A DNA stretch of 64,000 nucleotides from Chitinophagaceae bacterium (GTDB taxonomy: Bacteria; Bacteroidota; Bacteroidia; Chitinophagales; Chitinophagaceae), in contig CP065012.1 in the NCBI GenBank assembly GCA_016699815.1, forward strand, positions 496,001 to 560,000. The letters run 5' to 3'. Of this stretch, positions 36,873 through 46,692 are shown in pieces; the first letter of the stretch is position 1; the number at the start of each line of letters is the position of its first letter. The notes under the pieces are model-generated. The model was not told the origin of the DNA, searched no databases, and was given only the letters and a program-made list of their open reading frames with translations. The position numbers and the translations under genes were made by a program.

Positions 36873-39017
36873 TTAATCTTTCCTCGCCATATTTCCGCCT
36901 TCAATCATTTTACCAATTATTTTTACTGTTTCGTCAATAAAAATATCACTACTTACGGCTTTTATCCATTTGTTGTTATTATCCGCTTTATCTGTTGCAC
37001 TATTTATTTCAGCAGTATCGGCAGGTAAATTGATTACTTTCATTGGAACCGGTAATTTATACAAGTCGTCCATTTGCTTATTGATATCTACAAGCTTTTG
37101 TTTTTCCTGCTTGTATTTATTAATGTTGAGTGAAAAAGTTTTATCTAAGTTCTTTTCAAGCCATTGTACATTGGCTTTTATTTTACCAAAGGTGTTGCTT
37201 TTATTCACTTCTTCATTTGCGCTGGCAATAAAATAAGCATCAGTACTGCTACTGCTCCAGGGAGCATAATCGGCTTTGCCGGTTTCATCCCATTTTAAAG
37301 AGTAAGGGTTATCTTTTTCCCTGATTTTTAAAAAATCGTACCTATCCGGCAAAATTACATCTGGAATTACACCACGCAATTGTGTGGCATCGCCATTAAT
37401 ACGGTAAAATTTTTGCAGGGTAAGTTTAACCGTACCCAGGTCTTCTTTGGCCGAGCTGCCAAATAATTGTATTTCATTTTCGGGGTTGAGTGGGATATTT
37501 CTTTGCACGGTACCTTTACCATAAGTAGAAGTACTGCCAACAATAATTCCCCTTTTATAATCCTGTATGGCTGCCGCAAAAATTTCCGAAGCCGAAGCGC
37601 TGGTTTCATCTACCAGCACTGCTAATGGACCATCGTAAAGCACGCCTTTATTTTTATCTTTAAGCACCTGCGATTTATCGCCACGGCCTTTTACCTGCAC
37701 CACCGGGCCTTCGTCTATAAACAAGCCGGCAATTTCTACTACGTCATATAAGGAGCCGCCTCCATTTCCACGAAGGTCGAGTACAATGCCTTCTACTTTT
37801 TCGTTTTTTAATTTTTCTACTTCTTTGGCTACATCTTTTGCGCTCCTTGCTCCATTGGGTTTATCAAAATCGGCATAAAACTCCGGAAAATAAATATAGC
37901 CAATTTTATGTGGGCCATTAATGATGGCAGAACGTGCAAAAGTATCTTCCAGCTTAATATCATCTCTCAATAAGGATACTACTTTAATGGTACCATCTGC
38001 CCTTTTTAAGGTGAGCCTTACTTCTGAACCTTTTGCAGAACCTCTTATTAATTTTACCGCATCGGTAACGCTATAGCCTGTAACATCCACCGGTTCTTCT
38101 GCACCCTGCGCTACTTTAATAATTTCATCGTTTTCTTTAAGCTCGCCGCTCTTCCATGCAGGGCCGCCGCTTACAAGGGTGCCTATTTTAATTTTTCCAT
38201 CGTCTTCTTTTAACTGTGCGCCAATACCGAAAAAGCTGCCCTTCATGGCTTCTTTAAATGTCCTCAGGTCTAAGGGCGGCATATAATCGGTATGGGGATC
38301 CATGGCACCGGTAATGGCATTTACAAAAATGCTGAAATTGGCATCCAGGGTTTCCCTGTTTTTTTTGGTAGTAAAAAACCTGTCGAACTGTTTGCCCACC
38401 TGTTCACGGGCTTCCCTTTCGAGGGTGCTGTCTGCTTTTGCCACAAAATCTTTTTTGCCTTTATTTTTCTCCCTCTCTTCCTGTGCCAAAACATATTTTT
38501 CTAAAACAAGTAGCTTAAGTTGTTTCCGCCAACGGTCGTTTCTATCCGCAATGTTTTTGGGATAGGCCAGTTTATCGGCATCCCTTTCCAGGTCTTCATC
38601 TTTAGTAAAAGTAAATGGCTTTGCCAGGTAATCTTCATATAATTGCGAAACTTCGTTTACCCTTTTGGTATATACATCGTTTATTGCATAAAAAGATTCC
38701 AGCGGCGAACCATGTATTTCATCATCAATTTTATTGCCGTATTTATTAAAGGCATCTATATCGGCCTGGCTAAAATAATTTTTATCGCCATCGAGGTCTT
38801 TCAAAAATTTTGTAAGCACTTCTTTGCTAAAAGCATCATCAATTTTATGCGGCCTAAAATGGCCTTCTTCCAGCAGGATGCCTACATTGCGTAAAATTTT
38901 TGCATGGCGGGCTTTGGGGTTATCTTCGCCATCGCTATTTCCCCCACGGGTGCTAAAACCCCAAAAAATACTTATGGCGGTAAGCGCCAATACAACCGGT
39001 AAGAATTTTTTACTCAT
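36873..39017 (-). CDS. prc: C-terminal processing peptidase (Prc/Tsp type, S41A), membrane-anchored
   Basis: About 714 residues from the chosen start. An N-terminal hydrophobic segment (KKFLPVVLALTAISIFWGF) directs it to the envelope. A helical Tsp N-terminal domain (about residues 40-240) precedes a PDZ domain (SFFGIGAQLKEDDGKIKIG, then GGPAWKSGELKENDEIIKV). The S41 protease domain follows. The catalytic Ser is in VLVDETSASASEIFAAA and the Lys in STSTYGKGTVQR, about 26 residues later, as in the Ser/Lys dyad of this family. A helical Tsp C-terminal extension completes it. The in-frame ATG at 39041 is also possible. Role: processing or quality control of periplasmic proteins. Confidence 0.93.
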   Translation of the reverse strand: MSKKFLPVVLALTAISIFWGFSTRGGNSDGEDNPKARHAKILRNVGILLEEGHFRPHKIDDAFSKEVLTKFLKDLDGDKNYFSQADIDAFNKYGNKIDDEIHGSPLESFYAINDVYTKRVNEVSQLYEDYLAKPFTFTKDEDLERDADKLAYPKNIADRNDRWRKQLKLLVLEKYVLAQEEREKNKGKKDFVAKADSTLEREAREQVGKQFDRFFTTKKNRETLDANFSIFVNAITGAMDPHTDYMPPLDLRTFKEAMKGSFFGIGAQLKEDDGKIKIGTLVSGGPAWKSGELKENDEIIKVAQGAEEPVDVTGYSVTDAVKLIRGSAKGSEVRLTLKRADGTIKVVSLLRDDIKLEDTFARSAIINGPHKIGYIYFPEFYADFDKPNGARSAKDVAKEVEKLKNEKVEGIVLDLRGNGGGSLYDVVEIAGLFIDEGPVVQVKGRGDKSQVLKDKNKGVLYDGPLAVLVDETSASASEIFAAAIQDYKRGIIVGSTSTYGKGTVQRNIPLNPENEIQLFGSSAKEDLGTVKLTLQKFYRINGDATQLRGVIPDVILPDRYDFLKIREKDNPYSLKWDETGKADYAPWSSSSTDAYFIASANEEVNKSNTFGKIKANVQWLEKNLDKTFSLNINKYKQEKQKLVDINKQMDDLYKLPVPMKVINLPADTAEINSATDKADNNNKWIKAVSSDIFIDETVKIIGKMIEGGNMARKD

Positions 39018-39152
39018 AATAAAATCTGCAATTTTTTGCATTCGTAAAAATAAAACAAATCACACAGTAAACTTGTTTTGTAAACGCATTTACGGCAATA
39101 ATGTTTTGTTAAACAGTAAATGTGCAAAAGTTTAGGGATGAGTGGTAAAGGA

Positions 39153-39183
39153 AATAAAAAAAACCTTCGGGAATGAAGGTTTT
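39153..39183 (-). terminator. Terminator after tRNA-His
   Basis: An 8-bp inverted repeat (AAACCTTC at 39161-39168, GAAGGTTT at 39175-39182) with a short loop, followed on the minus strand by a U run (complement of A-rich 39156-39163). It starts 6 bases past the tRNA 3' end. Confidence 0.82.
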
Positions 39184-39188
39184 GAACG

Positions 39189-39263
39189 GGTAACCAAAGG
39201 GGCTCGAACCCTCGACCCTCAGAATCACAATCTGATGCTCTAACCAACTGAGCTATGGCTACC
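39189..39263 (-). tRNA. tRNA-His (anticodon GTG)
   Basis: The minus-strand sequence folds into a cloverleaf with anticodon loop TTGTGAT and T arm GGGTTCGAGCCC. The acceptor is GTAGCCA paired with TGGTTAC (one G-U). A G at position -1 faces C73, the identity feature of tRNA-His, and both are encoded; coordinates include the G-1. No CCA is encoded. It is followed by a terminator and so is a single-gene transcript. Confidence 0.95.
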
Positions 39264-39379
39264 ATTTTGAGCGAAAGGGAAGCAAAAATAAGCAAAAAAT
39301 TCACTCATGCAAAATTGATCTATACGCTTCCCGGTAAACAAACAAAATAAATTATCTTCACCTCTTAAAATTTATATTC

Positions 39380-41920
39380 ATGAAGGGTACATGGTTTAAG
39401 AAATTACTTCCTCATTTTATTGCAGTAGCGGTATTTGCTATAGTAGCCATCGTTTATTGCAAGCCTGTATTGCAAGGTAAAGTGCTTAACCAGCACGACT
39501 CCCAGGGTTGGAAAGGTATGGCGCAGCAGTCTTTTGAAGTAAAAGAAAAAACAGGCCATTTTCCTTTATGGACCAATAGCATGTTTGCTGGCATGCCCGC
39601 CTATCAAATTGCCATGGAAGGCACTTCCAATATTGGTGCCGGTATTTCTTTTATCAGCAAAGCTTATTCATTATGGCTGCCAGAACCCATTTCGTATTTT
39701 TTTATTGCCAGCCTCTCGTTTTATATTTTATGTATTATCCTGGGTTTAAATCCCTGGGTGGGTATTTTAGGCGGATTGGCTTATGCCTACTCCACATATA
39801 ACCCAATAATTGTATCTGTTGGCCATAATACCAAAATGATGAGCATAGCTTATGCACCTGTGGTAATTGCAGGAGTGCTGCTGCTTTTCAAAAAAAATAT
39901 ATTGCCGGGCTTTTAATAACTGCATTTTTTTTCCGGCGTGCTCATTGGGCAAAACCACTTGCAAATAGTGTATTACCTTATCCTTATTATTGGCGCTTTA
40001 AGTATTGGGTTTTTACTAAAATCATTTAAAGAAAAACAAATTGGCAGCGGCATTATTGCCCTTGCATTAGCGGCAATTGGCGGCATTATTGGGCTGGGCA
40101 TAAATGCATCGTTAATAATGCCCACCTACGATTATGCCAAAGAAACCATGCGTGGCGGCGTATCGCAGCTTACCCTTAGCGAAAGCGACAAAGCATCCAA
40201 TAAATCCAAGGGCGGTTTAGATAAAGATTATGCATTACGCTGGAGTGCAGGAAAAATGGAAACCTTTACTTTTATGGTTCCGGGCCTTTTTGGCGGAAGC
40301 AATGGAGGTAACGAACATAGTGTAAATGCAAAATTTGTAGAAAAACTTGCAGCAGTAGGTGTACCCGAAGAAAATGCCGTGAACATGCTGAATGCCTACT
40401 CTTACTGGGGTAATATGAGCAGCTTAAATGAAACTACCAGCGGGCCGGTTTACCTTGGCGCCATCATTTGTTTTCTTTTTATTATTGGATTATTTTATCT
40501 CGATAACTGGCTAAAATGGCCATTGGTTGCCGCATCATTATTGGGAATTGTATTGGCCTGGGGAAACAGTTTTATGGGTTTTAATGCATTTATGCTGGAT
40601 TACCTGCCTTTTTATAATAAATTCAGGGCGCCGAGTATGGCATTTGTAATTCCGCAAATTTGCATCCCTGTTTTGGCCGTTCTTACGCTGGATAAAATAC
40701 TTAAAGAAGCAAATTATACCGAAGCATTTAAAAAATTAAAAAAAGGGATTATTGCTTCAATAGCCGCACTGGCAATTATTGCCGGCTTTTGGCTCTCGGC
40801 CGATTACTCCGGTAAAGGTGATGCAGATATTAAAACAAATTTTGAACACAGCTTTACCCAATCGGCTTCCGGCCAGCCCGTTTCCCCTCAAATGCAGCAA
40901 CAGGCACAGTCAATGGCCAAAGACCTGATGACGGCATTAAGAGAAGACCGCAAAAGCGAAACCGGAAGCGACCTTTTTAGGTCAATTATTTTTATGGTAC
41001 TTGCAGCAGGCGTTTTATGGTTTGCCTTAAAAAAGAAAATAAATATTACCGTAGCTGCTATAACCTTAACCGTACTTTGCTTAATAGATTTAATGGGTGT
41101 GGATACCCGTTATTTAAACAGCACCGATTTTATGGATAAAGAAGAAGTAAGTAATTTATTTACGCCTTCTGCAGCCGATGAACAAATTATGAAAGACCCC
41201 GACCATGCCAACTTTAGGGTATTTAACCAGTCGGGCAATTTTACTAACGAGTCCGTTACCTCCTACCACCACAATTCTATTGGCGGTTACCACCCTGCAA
41301 AACTGGGCCTTTACCAGGATTTAATAGAACACCAGATTAGCAAAGGCAATGTGAATGTATTTAATATGCTCAATACAAAATACATTATTACACAGGGCGC
41401 AAACGGGCAACCCATGGCCCAGGTAAATCCATACGCTTATGGTACTTGCTGGCTGGTAAAAGGTATTAAATGGGTTAAAACACCCAATGAAGAAATGCTG
41501 GCGCTGGATAGCACCAACCTTAGAGACACTGCTGTAATAAACGAAAGTTTTAAAAGCAGCATACCTGCATTGCCACAGGTAGATTCTACCGCATCTATAA
41601 AAATAATAAGCCGTGAAAATGATGCTATAAAATATGAATTCAATGCTGCTACGCCACAGTTTGCCGTATTTAGTGAAATATATTACAACCGTGGATGGGA
41701 TGCGTTTATTGATGGCAAAAAAACCAACTACGCAAAAGTAAATTATGTGCTGCGGGGCATAGCTTTACCGGCGGGCAAGCATACTATTGAATTTAAATTT
41801 GAACCCAGGGCTTACTATACCGGCAATACCATTTCTTTCTGGTGCGCCCTATTGGTTTATTTACTTTTAGCTGCAGGATTATTTTTTCTTTTAAAAAAAA
41901 GTAAAGGCAGCCAATTGTAA
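39380..41920 (+). CDS. YfhO-family multi-pass membrane protein (two compensating frame breaks)
   Basis: About 846 residues. The N-terminal two-thirds holds a dozen or so hydrophobic helices; a soluble region of about 300 residues and a final helix pair (AFWC-like SFWCALLVYLLLAAGLFFLL) follow. This is the YfhO architecture, a GT-C-like family linked to glycosylation of surface polymers. The frame is interrupted at 39890-39935: the A8 run needs one more A, and 35 bases later the T8 run has one T too many. Correcting both gives LLLFKKKYIAGLLITAFFSG then VLIGQNHLQI in a single frame, and explains the stop at 39916. The GT4 gene starts 5 bases after the stop, so they are coupled. Confidence 0.88.
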
Positions 41921-41925
41921 AAATT

Positions 41926-43068
41926 ATGACTAATGTACTAAGTATTGTTTCTTATCCTTTTCTGCCGGCAAAAATGGGCGGGCAAAAAGGTATTGCACTT
42001 TTTTATAAATATTTCGGGCAAAAAGTTAACCTTACCTGTGCAGGCGTAAAAGAAAACAACCAGCAGTTTGCAGAAAACTATACACTGGTAAAACTCTTTG
42101 GCAAAAGTGGGTTGCGCTATATCAATCTCTTCTATTTTTTCCCTTTACGAAAAATTATTAAAGAAAATAAAATAGAATGGCTTTTGCTGGAACACCCTTA
42201 CTACGGCTGGCTGGCCTTACTGCTAAAATATTTTTGCAAAGTAAAGCTCATTGCCAAATCGCATAATATAGAAGCGCTGCGGTTTAAAAGCGTAGGCAAA
42301 TGGTGGTGGGGAATTTTATGGCATTATGAAAGATTGGTTTTTAAAAATGCCGACCTTGCATTTTTTATTACCGAAGAAGACCGGCGCTTTGCTATGGACA
42401 ATTACAAACTTTCGTACAAAAAATGTTTTGTAATAACTTATGGTACAGAAAGGGCTGCCGCTCCGGATGAGGGAGCAATTAAAACCGCAAGGGAAACAAT
42501 AAAGCAATTATATCAACTTAATGACGAAAAGATTTTTCTTTTTAACGGCACCTTAAGCTACCCACCCAACCTGGATGCGGTAAAAGTAATTACCAGTATA
42601 ATTAATGAAACATTACTGGGCAGTAAAACATTTAAGTATAAAATTATTATTTGTGGCAAGGGCCTTCCGGCAGCTATAAATAATTTGGAAGCATATACCG
42701 GTAAAAATATTATTTATGCCGGATTTGTAGAAGATATAGATGTGTACTTTAAAGCCGCCGATGTATTTTTAAACCCCGTAATTGAAGGTGGCGGCATAAA
42801 AACAAAACTGGTAGAAGCGCTGGGGCAGAACTTAAATGTGGTAACCACCCAAAGTGGCGCCATTGGTGTACCGCAGGAAACCACAGGCAATAAAATGAAA
42901 ATAATAAAAGACGGTGACTGGGCTGCATTTGCAGCAACATTACTTACCGGTTTTGAGCCACAACAAACCAGCTTTGCATTTTTTGAACATTTTTACTGGG
43001 GAAATATAGCAGGAAAGGCGGAGGTTATTTTAGAAGCCGACGAAAAAGAATCCAGTAAACCCATTTAA
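41926..43068 (+). CDS. Glycosyltransferase, GT4 (group 1) type
   Basis: A 380-residue GT-B fold transferase. An N-terminal domain starts VLSIVSYPFLPAKMGGQKG. The linker HNIEALRFKSVGKWWW and the C-terminal nucleotide-sugar domain follow (FNGTLSYPPNLDAVK, IICGKGLP, IIYAGFVEDIDVYFKAADVF, then NPVIEGGGIKTKLVEAL). The last matches the conserved EGGGIKxKxxEAL motif with the donor-binding glutamates. Coupled to the YfhO gene upstream. Its last 44 bases overlap the 3' end of the convergent GT2 gene. It probably adds a sugar in surface-polysaccharide or protein glycan assembly. Confidence 0.9.
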   Translation: MTNVLSIVSYPFLPAKMGGQKGIALFYKYFGQKVNLTCAGVKENNQQFAENYTLVKLFGKSGLRYINLFYFFPLRKIIKENKIEWLLLEHPYYGWLALLLKYFCKVKLIAKSHNIEALRFKSVGKWWWGILWHYERLVFKNADLAFFITEEDRRFAMDNYKLSYKKCFVITYGTERAAAPDEGAIKTARETIKQLYQLNDEKIFLFNGTLSYPPNLDAVKVITSIINETLLGSKTFKYKIIICGKGLPAAINNLEAYTGKNIIYAGFVEDIDVYFKAADVFLNPVIEGGGIKTKLVEALGQNLNVVTTQSGAIGVPQETTGNKMKIIKDGDWAAFAATLLTGFEPQQTSFAFFEHFYWGNIAGKAEVILEADEKESSKPI

Positions 43069-43909
43069 TAGCATAACGGGAATACTCTTTGAAAAGGAAA
43101 ATAATTTTGAATATCTCATAAGAAATACTCGTTCCCAGCCTCTCTTTTACTATAATCAATTCGTTCTTCATCATTATCTTTTTTAACTCCAATATTTTTC
43201 CAGGTTTTGTACTTCCGCTATTTATATGCACAATAGTGGTACCTGAGTAAAAAAATATTTTATATCCTTCTTTTTTTATTTGCCAACACCAAAGTTGGTC
43301 TTCTCCATACATAAAAAAACGGTTATCTAATTTTTTTTGAGGAAAGTTATCAAGAATTATTTTGGGGAACATAAAAAAGGCACCATTAACCCAATCACAT
43401 TCTATATCTTCATCATGCCGGAAATATTTGCCCAGCATTTTTTTTGACCGTTGCGGATAAGGCATAAGGTAAAGGGCGAATTTTAGCAAATCAAAAATTT
43501 CCCAATTTATAGTTCGAAAACGCCTTGCGGAGTGTTGCACTTCACCATTTGGGTAAACCATACGGCAGCCCAATACAGCAATATCTTTGTTCTTATTAAA
43601 TACTGCCAAACATTTTTTTATTGAGTTTTCAGTTAAAAAAGTATCGCTATTGAGCAACAAAATATAAGTACCCGATGCATTAGAAATTCCCAGGTTGTTA
43701 CCCTCTGCAAATCCTGAATTAGATTTATTTGTTATTAATTTAACTGAAGGGAACTTTTCTTTAAACATAGCAGGGTTGCACTCCGTGGAAAAATTGTCAA
43801 CAAGGATGATTTCGTAAGTAAAATTAATTGCATTATCAATCACTGAGCGAATACAATTGCATGTGATTTCAAATGTATTAAAGTTAATAACAATAATGGA
43901 AACTGTCAT
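43025..43909 (-). CDS. Glycosyltransferase, GT2 family (rhamnosyltransferase-like)
   Basis: A 294-residue GT-A fold transferase. The N-terminus VSIIVINFNTFEITCNCIRS is typical of GT2, and SGFAEGNNLGISNASG and the metal-binding LLLNSDTF follow. The acceptor-side motif DWVNGAFFMF is close to the DWxxGAxxM motif of rhamnosyltransferase-like enzymes. It is the last gene of a minus-strand run; its start overlaps the stop of the next GT2 gene by 4 bases. It is distinctly more AT-rich than the plus-strand genes before it. The exact sugar is not predictable. Confidence 0.9.
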   Translation of the reverse strand: MTVSIIVINFNTFEITCNCIRSVIDNAINFTYEIILVDNFSTECNPAMFKEKFPSVKLITNKSNSGFAEGNNLGISNASGTYILLLNSDTFLTENSIKKCLAVFNKNKDIAVLGCRMVYPNGEVQHSARRFRTINWEIFDLLKFALYLMPYPQRSKKMLGKYFRHDEDIECDWVNGAFFMFPKIILDNFPQKKLDNRFFMYGEDQLWCWQIKKEGYKIFFYSGTTIVHINSGSTKPGKILELKKIMMKNELIIVKERLGTSISYEIFKIIFLFKEYSRYAIKWVYWILFRRLLK

Positions 43910-44844
43910 CTAATATACTTTCTGTTCTTTAAGTATGAAATGAGCATAAAAAATTTAGAAAATATGCCAACTCTTATAAAATATTTAGGAATCATAATTA
44001 CATCAGTAAGAATATAGTTTACAAAATTGGTGTTTTTACTTTGATCATATTGCTCAAGGTCTTCTAATCTATTGATCTTGAAATTTCTCAAAAGTCGCCA
44101 CCAAGTATCATATACTAAAATATTTTTCAAATGTTGCACTCCTGTTTTTTCAAGAAAATAAAGATACTCTGGTATTTCAATTTTTGGATTTAAATGACAA
44201 CTTGCTGTAACCTGGTCATCCCCTATCCCAACATTTATCAAAGTCTTTTTGATATAGAAAATTTTTTGTTGTTTTAGCCTTTGGATATAATAATCAATAT
44301 CAACAAGCCATTTAATGTTGGTATCATAATAAAAATGCTTATCATTTTTAAGTAAAGTAACACTTGGAGGTCCAATAATATTTTGTGAAAGAAGCGAATA
44401 GGGATCTCTTCGAATTAAACTCAACCTAATATATGAAGGACTAATAATTTCCTTTTTTTCTTCAGTAAAATAGTAATTGATATAACCAGAAAAAATAAAC
44501 CTATCATTATGATTCAAAGCTGCTTTTGCAAAATATTCTAAACTCTCATTCTCTGAAAACCAATCATCATCATGCATAATTTTAATCCATTCACCCTTAG
44601 CTTTTGATAAGGCAAGATTCCAGTTAGCTGGTGTTCCTAACGCTGGCGAATTTCTACAATAACTTACAGTTTGTTTTATATTACATTCTTTAATTAATTT
44701 TTCTACACTTTCATCATCGCTATCATCAGTAATAATTACTTCAAAATTTGAATAAGTTTGCTGCCTAATACTCAATAGCAGCCTTTTGAGGTAATCAACT
44801 CTTTTATATGCAGGAATACAAATTGATATAAATGGTTTTCCCAT
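43906..44844 (-). CDS. Glycosyltransferase, GT2 family
   Basis: A 312-residue GT2 enzyme. Motifs: PFISICIPAYKRVDYLKRLL at the N-terminus, VIITDDSDDESVEKL, and the metal-binding IMHDDDWFSE. The C-terminal third is basic and has no clear membrane helix. A TTG two codons upstream (44850) is also in frame, but the ATG at 44844 is the better start. It overlaps the next gene by 4 bases and follows the third GT2 gene by 6, so the three are one operon. Hand counts of a sampled 60-base line gave about 28% GC. Confidence 0.88.
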   Translation of the reverse strand: MGKPFISICIPAYKRVDYLKRLLLSIRQQTYSNFEVIITDDSDDESVEKLIKECNIKQTVSYCRNSPALGTPANWNLALSKAKGEWIKIMHDDDWFSENESLEYFAKAALNHNDRFIFSGYINYYFTEEKKEIISPSYIRLSLIRRDPYSLLSQNIIGPPSVTLLKNDKHFYYDTNIKWLVDIDYYIQRLKQQKIFYIKKTLINVGIGDDQVTASCHLNPKIEIPEYLYFLEKTGVQHLKNILVYDTWWRLLRNFKINRLEDLEQYDQSKNTNFVNYILTDVIMIPKYFIRVGIFSKFFMLISYLKNRKYIR

Positions 44845-44850
44845 AGCCAA

Positions 44851-45735
44851 TTAATAAATAATAGTTTTTAGAAAGACAATTATTATTTTTTTTGATAAAC
44901 CCCAATCTATTTTACGGTTACGTTTAATATGTGCCTTAAATAAATTGTAAAGCATTAGAAATACATCCTTCTTTTCCTTATGATTTAAGAAACTGAAATG
45001 CTTATACAAAACATTAAAATGATCTTTATAATAATTTGACCCTCGCTTTTGCAAAATTCTTAACCATGAGTTATTTACTTGTCGATAAAAGACTTCATCA
45101 TCTTCCACATAGCCTATTTTGTATCTGTTTGCAATTCGAAGCCACATATCAAAATCTTCAAGATGAAGGGATTCGTCAAAAAGTCCCACATCATTAAACA
45201 CATCTTTTCGAATAAGTAAAGCTATAGAGGGTATAAAATTTCCTTTTAATAACTCATGAAAAATATCTCCCTCCTTTATTGAAAGATCGGGGCGGCAGTA
45301 GTTAAAAAAATTAGTAGTAATTAATTTTCCAGCCACATCAACCATATTACAATTACTGTAAAACAATTTGTAGCTTTCGTCAACCTGTTTTGAAGCGTTG
45401 ATTAGTTTCTCATATCTTGTTGGCCCAAAATAATCATCTGAAGCTACTACAGAAAAATATTTTCCTTTGCTTAAGGAAATTGCAAGATTCATATTTTTAC
45501 AGATCCCACAATTTACAGGATTAACAATAAAATTCGCTTTTACATTCTTTTCTTTTAGAAGGTTATTAATTATTTCAACTGAGTTGTCGGTTGAACAATC
45601 ATCAATCACTATCAACTCTAAAGGGTTATAGTTTTGGCTCAAATAACTATTTAATGCATCAGCAAAAAAACGGCCCTGGTTATAGTTGATAATGCAAACA
45701 GAAATTAATGGATTAGGCTCATTTACCATTAGCAT
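44851..45735 (-). CDS. Glycosyltransferase, GT2 family
   Basis: A 294-residue GT2 enzyme. The N-terminus PLISVCIINYNQGRFFADAL and the nucleotide-binding LIVIDDCSTDNSVEI are typical; the metal-binding region reads VVASDDYFGP. The later HLEDFDMWLRIANRYKIGYV segment is common in GT2 enzymes acting on surface glycans. An in-frame ATG at 45729 would remove two residues. The start overlaps the end of the epimerase gene by 17 bases (11 with the shorter start), so they are translationally coupled. The gene is AT-rich like its two GT2 neighbours; sampled lines gave about 25% GC. Confidence 0.9.
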   Translation of the reverse strand: MLMVNEPNPLISVCIINYNQGRFFADALNSYLSQNYNPLELIVIDDCSTDNSVEIINNLLKEKNVKANFIVNPVNCGICKNMNLAISLSKGKYFSVVASDDYFGPTRYEKLINASKQVDESYKLFYSNCNMVDVAGKLITTNFFNYCRPDLSIKEGDIFHELLKGNFIPSIALLIRKDVFNDVGLFDESLHLEDFDMWLRIANRYKIGYVEDDEVFYRQVNNSWLRILQKRGSNYYKDHFNVLYKHFSFLNHKEKKDVFLMLYNLFKAHIKRNRKIDWGLSKKIIIVFLKTIIY

Positions 45736-46672
45736 ATTTTTTATACCAGTCTATTGTATCCTTCAGCCCGTTTTCTATCCTTGTAAAAGGGCTGAATTTT
45801 AGTTCATGCCTTATCTTGTCAATATTTAAATATCTTTTTCGGATATTATCAATATCCCGTTTGTCCACATACTCAATAACAGATTTTCCCCCACTGAGTT
45901 CTATAATTGTTTCTGCAAGGTGCTTTACAGATGTTTCCACACCTGTACCAATATTGTACACCTGGCCAATTGCACGGGGATTTATAGCCGCCTGAACTGT
46001 GGCTTCCACTGCATCGGAAACAAAAGTATAATCCCTGGTTTGTTCACCATCTCCATGTATTAAAACGGGTTCAGCTTTTAAACTTCTGTCAATAAATTTA
46101 CCTATTACGCCGCAATAAGGGTTTTGGGGAAGTTGGTTAAACCCATATACATTAGAATACCTTACAACGGCTACAGGAACATTAAACACTTCATAAAAGG
46201 TTTGGGCATACACTTCACCGCTAAATTTTGATGCCGAATAAAAGCTCAAAAATTCTTTTGGAGCATCTTCGGGTATGGGAAGTGTTTTGGGGTTGCCATA
46301 AACCGAAGCAGTGGATGAATATACTACTCTTTCTATGCCATTAATTTTACAGGCTTCCAGTACATTAAAAGTGCCGCCAACATTTACAGACAAATCTTCC
46401 CGTGGATTGGCATTGGATACAATAATATTTCTTGCCGCTAGATGAAATACAATTTCGGCTTCCTTCACCAAACCGTTTACCAAATCCGCATCTTCAACTG
46501 TTCCCTGTACAAACGAACAATTCAGGCCCGCTAAAAAATCTTTATTCCCCGTAAAGAGGTCGTCCAATACGGTAACATTTGCCTGAAGCTCGTTAATCAA
46601 TTTTTTAACCAGGTTTGAACCTACAAAACCTGAACCTCCTGTAACTAATACTTTTTTATTTTTCAAACTCAT
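45719..46672 (-). CDS. NAD-dependent nucleotide-sugar epimerase/dehydratase (SDR family)
   Basis: A 317-residue extended SDR enzyme. The NAD site is VLVTGGSGFVGSNLVKKL, the catalytic pair is in SFYSASKFSGEVYAQ (YxxxK), and the Ser/Thr of the triad is in VVYSSTASVYG. The C-terminal half fits UDP-glucose 4-epimerase-like enzymes (RDYTFVSDAVEATVQAA, YNIGTGVETSVKHLAE). It most likely makes an activated sugar for the neighbouring transferases. GC content here is closer to the genome average than in the GT2 trio. It starts 20 bases after the oxidoreductase gene upstream. Confidence 0.92.
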   Translation of the reverse strand: MSLKNKKVLVTGGSGFVGSNLVKKLINELQANVTVLDDLFTGNKDFLAGLNCSFVQGTVEDADLVNGLVKEAEIVFHLAARNIIVSNANPREDLSVNVGGTFNVLEACKINGIERVVYSSTASVYGNPKTLPIPEDAPKEFLSFYSASKFSGEVYAQTFYEVFNVPVAVVRYSNVYGFNQLPQNPYCGVIGKFIDRSLKAEPVLIHGDGEQTRDYTFVSDAVEATVQAAINPRAIGQVYNIGTGVETSVKHLAETIIELSGGKSVIEYVDKRDIDNIRKRYLNIDKIRHELKFSPFTRIENGLKDTIDWYKKYANGK

Positions 46673-46692
46673 ATTAAATTTTGATTTATCAA

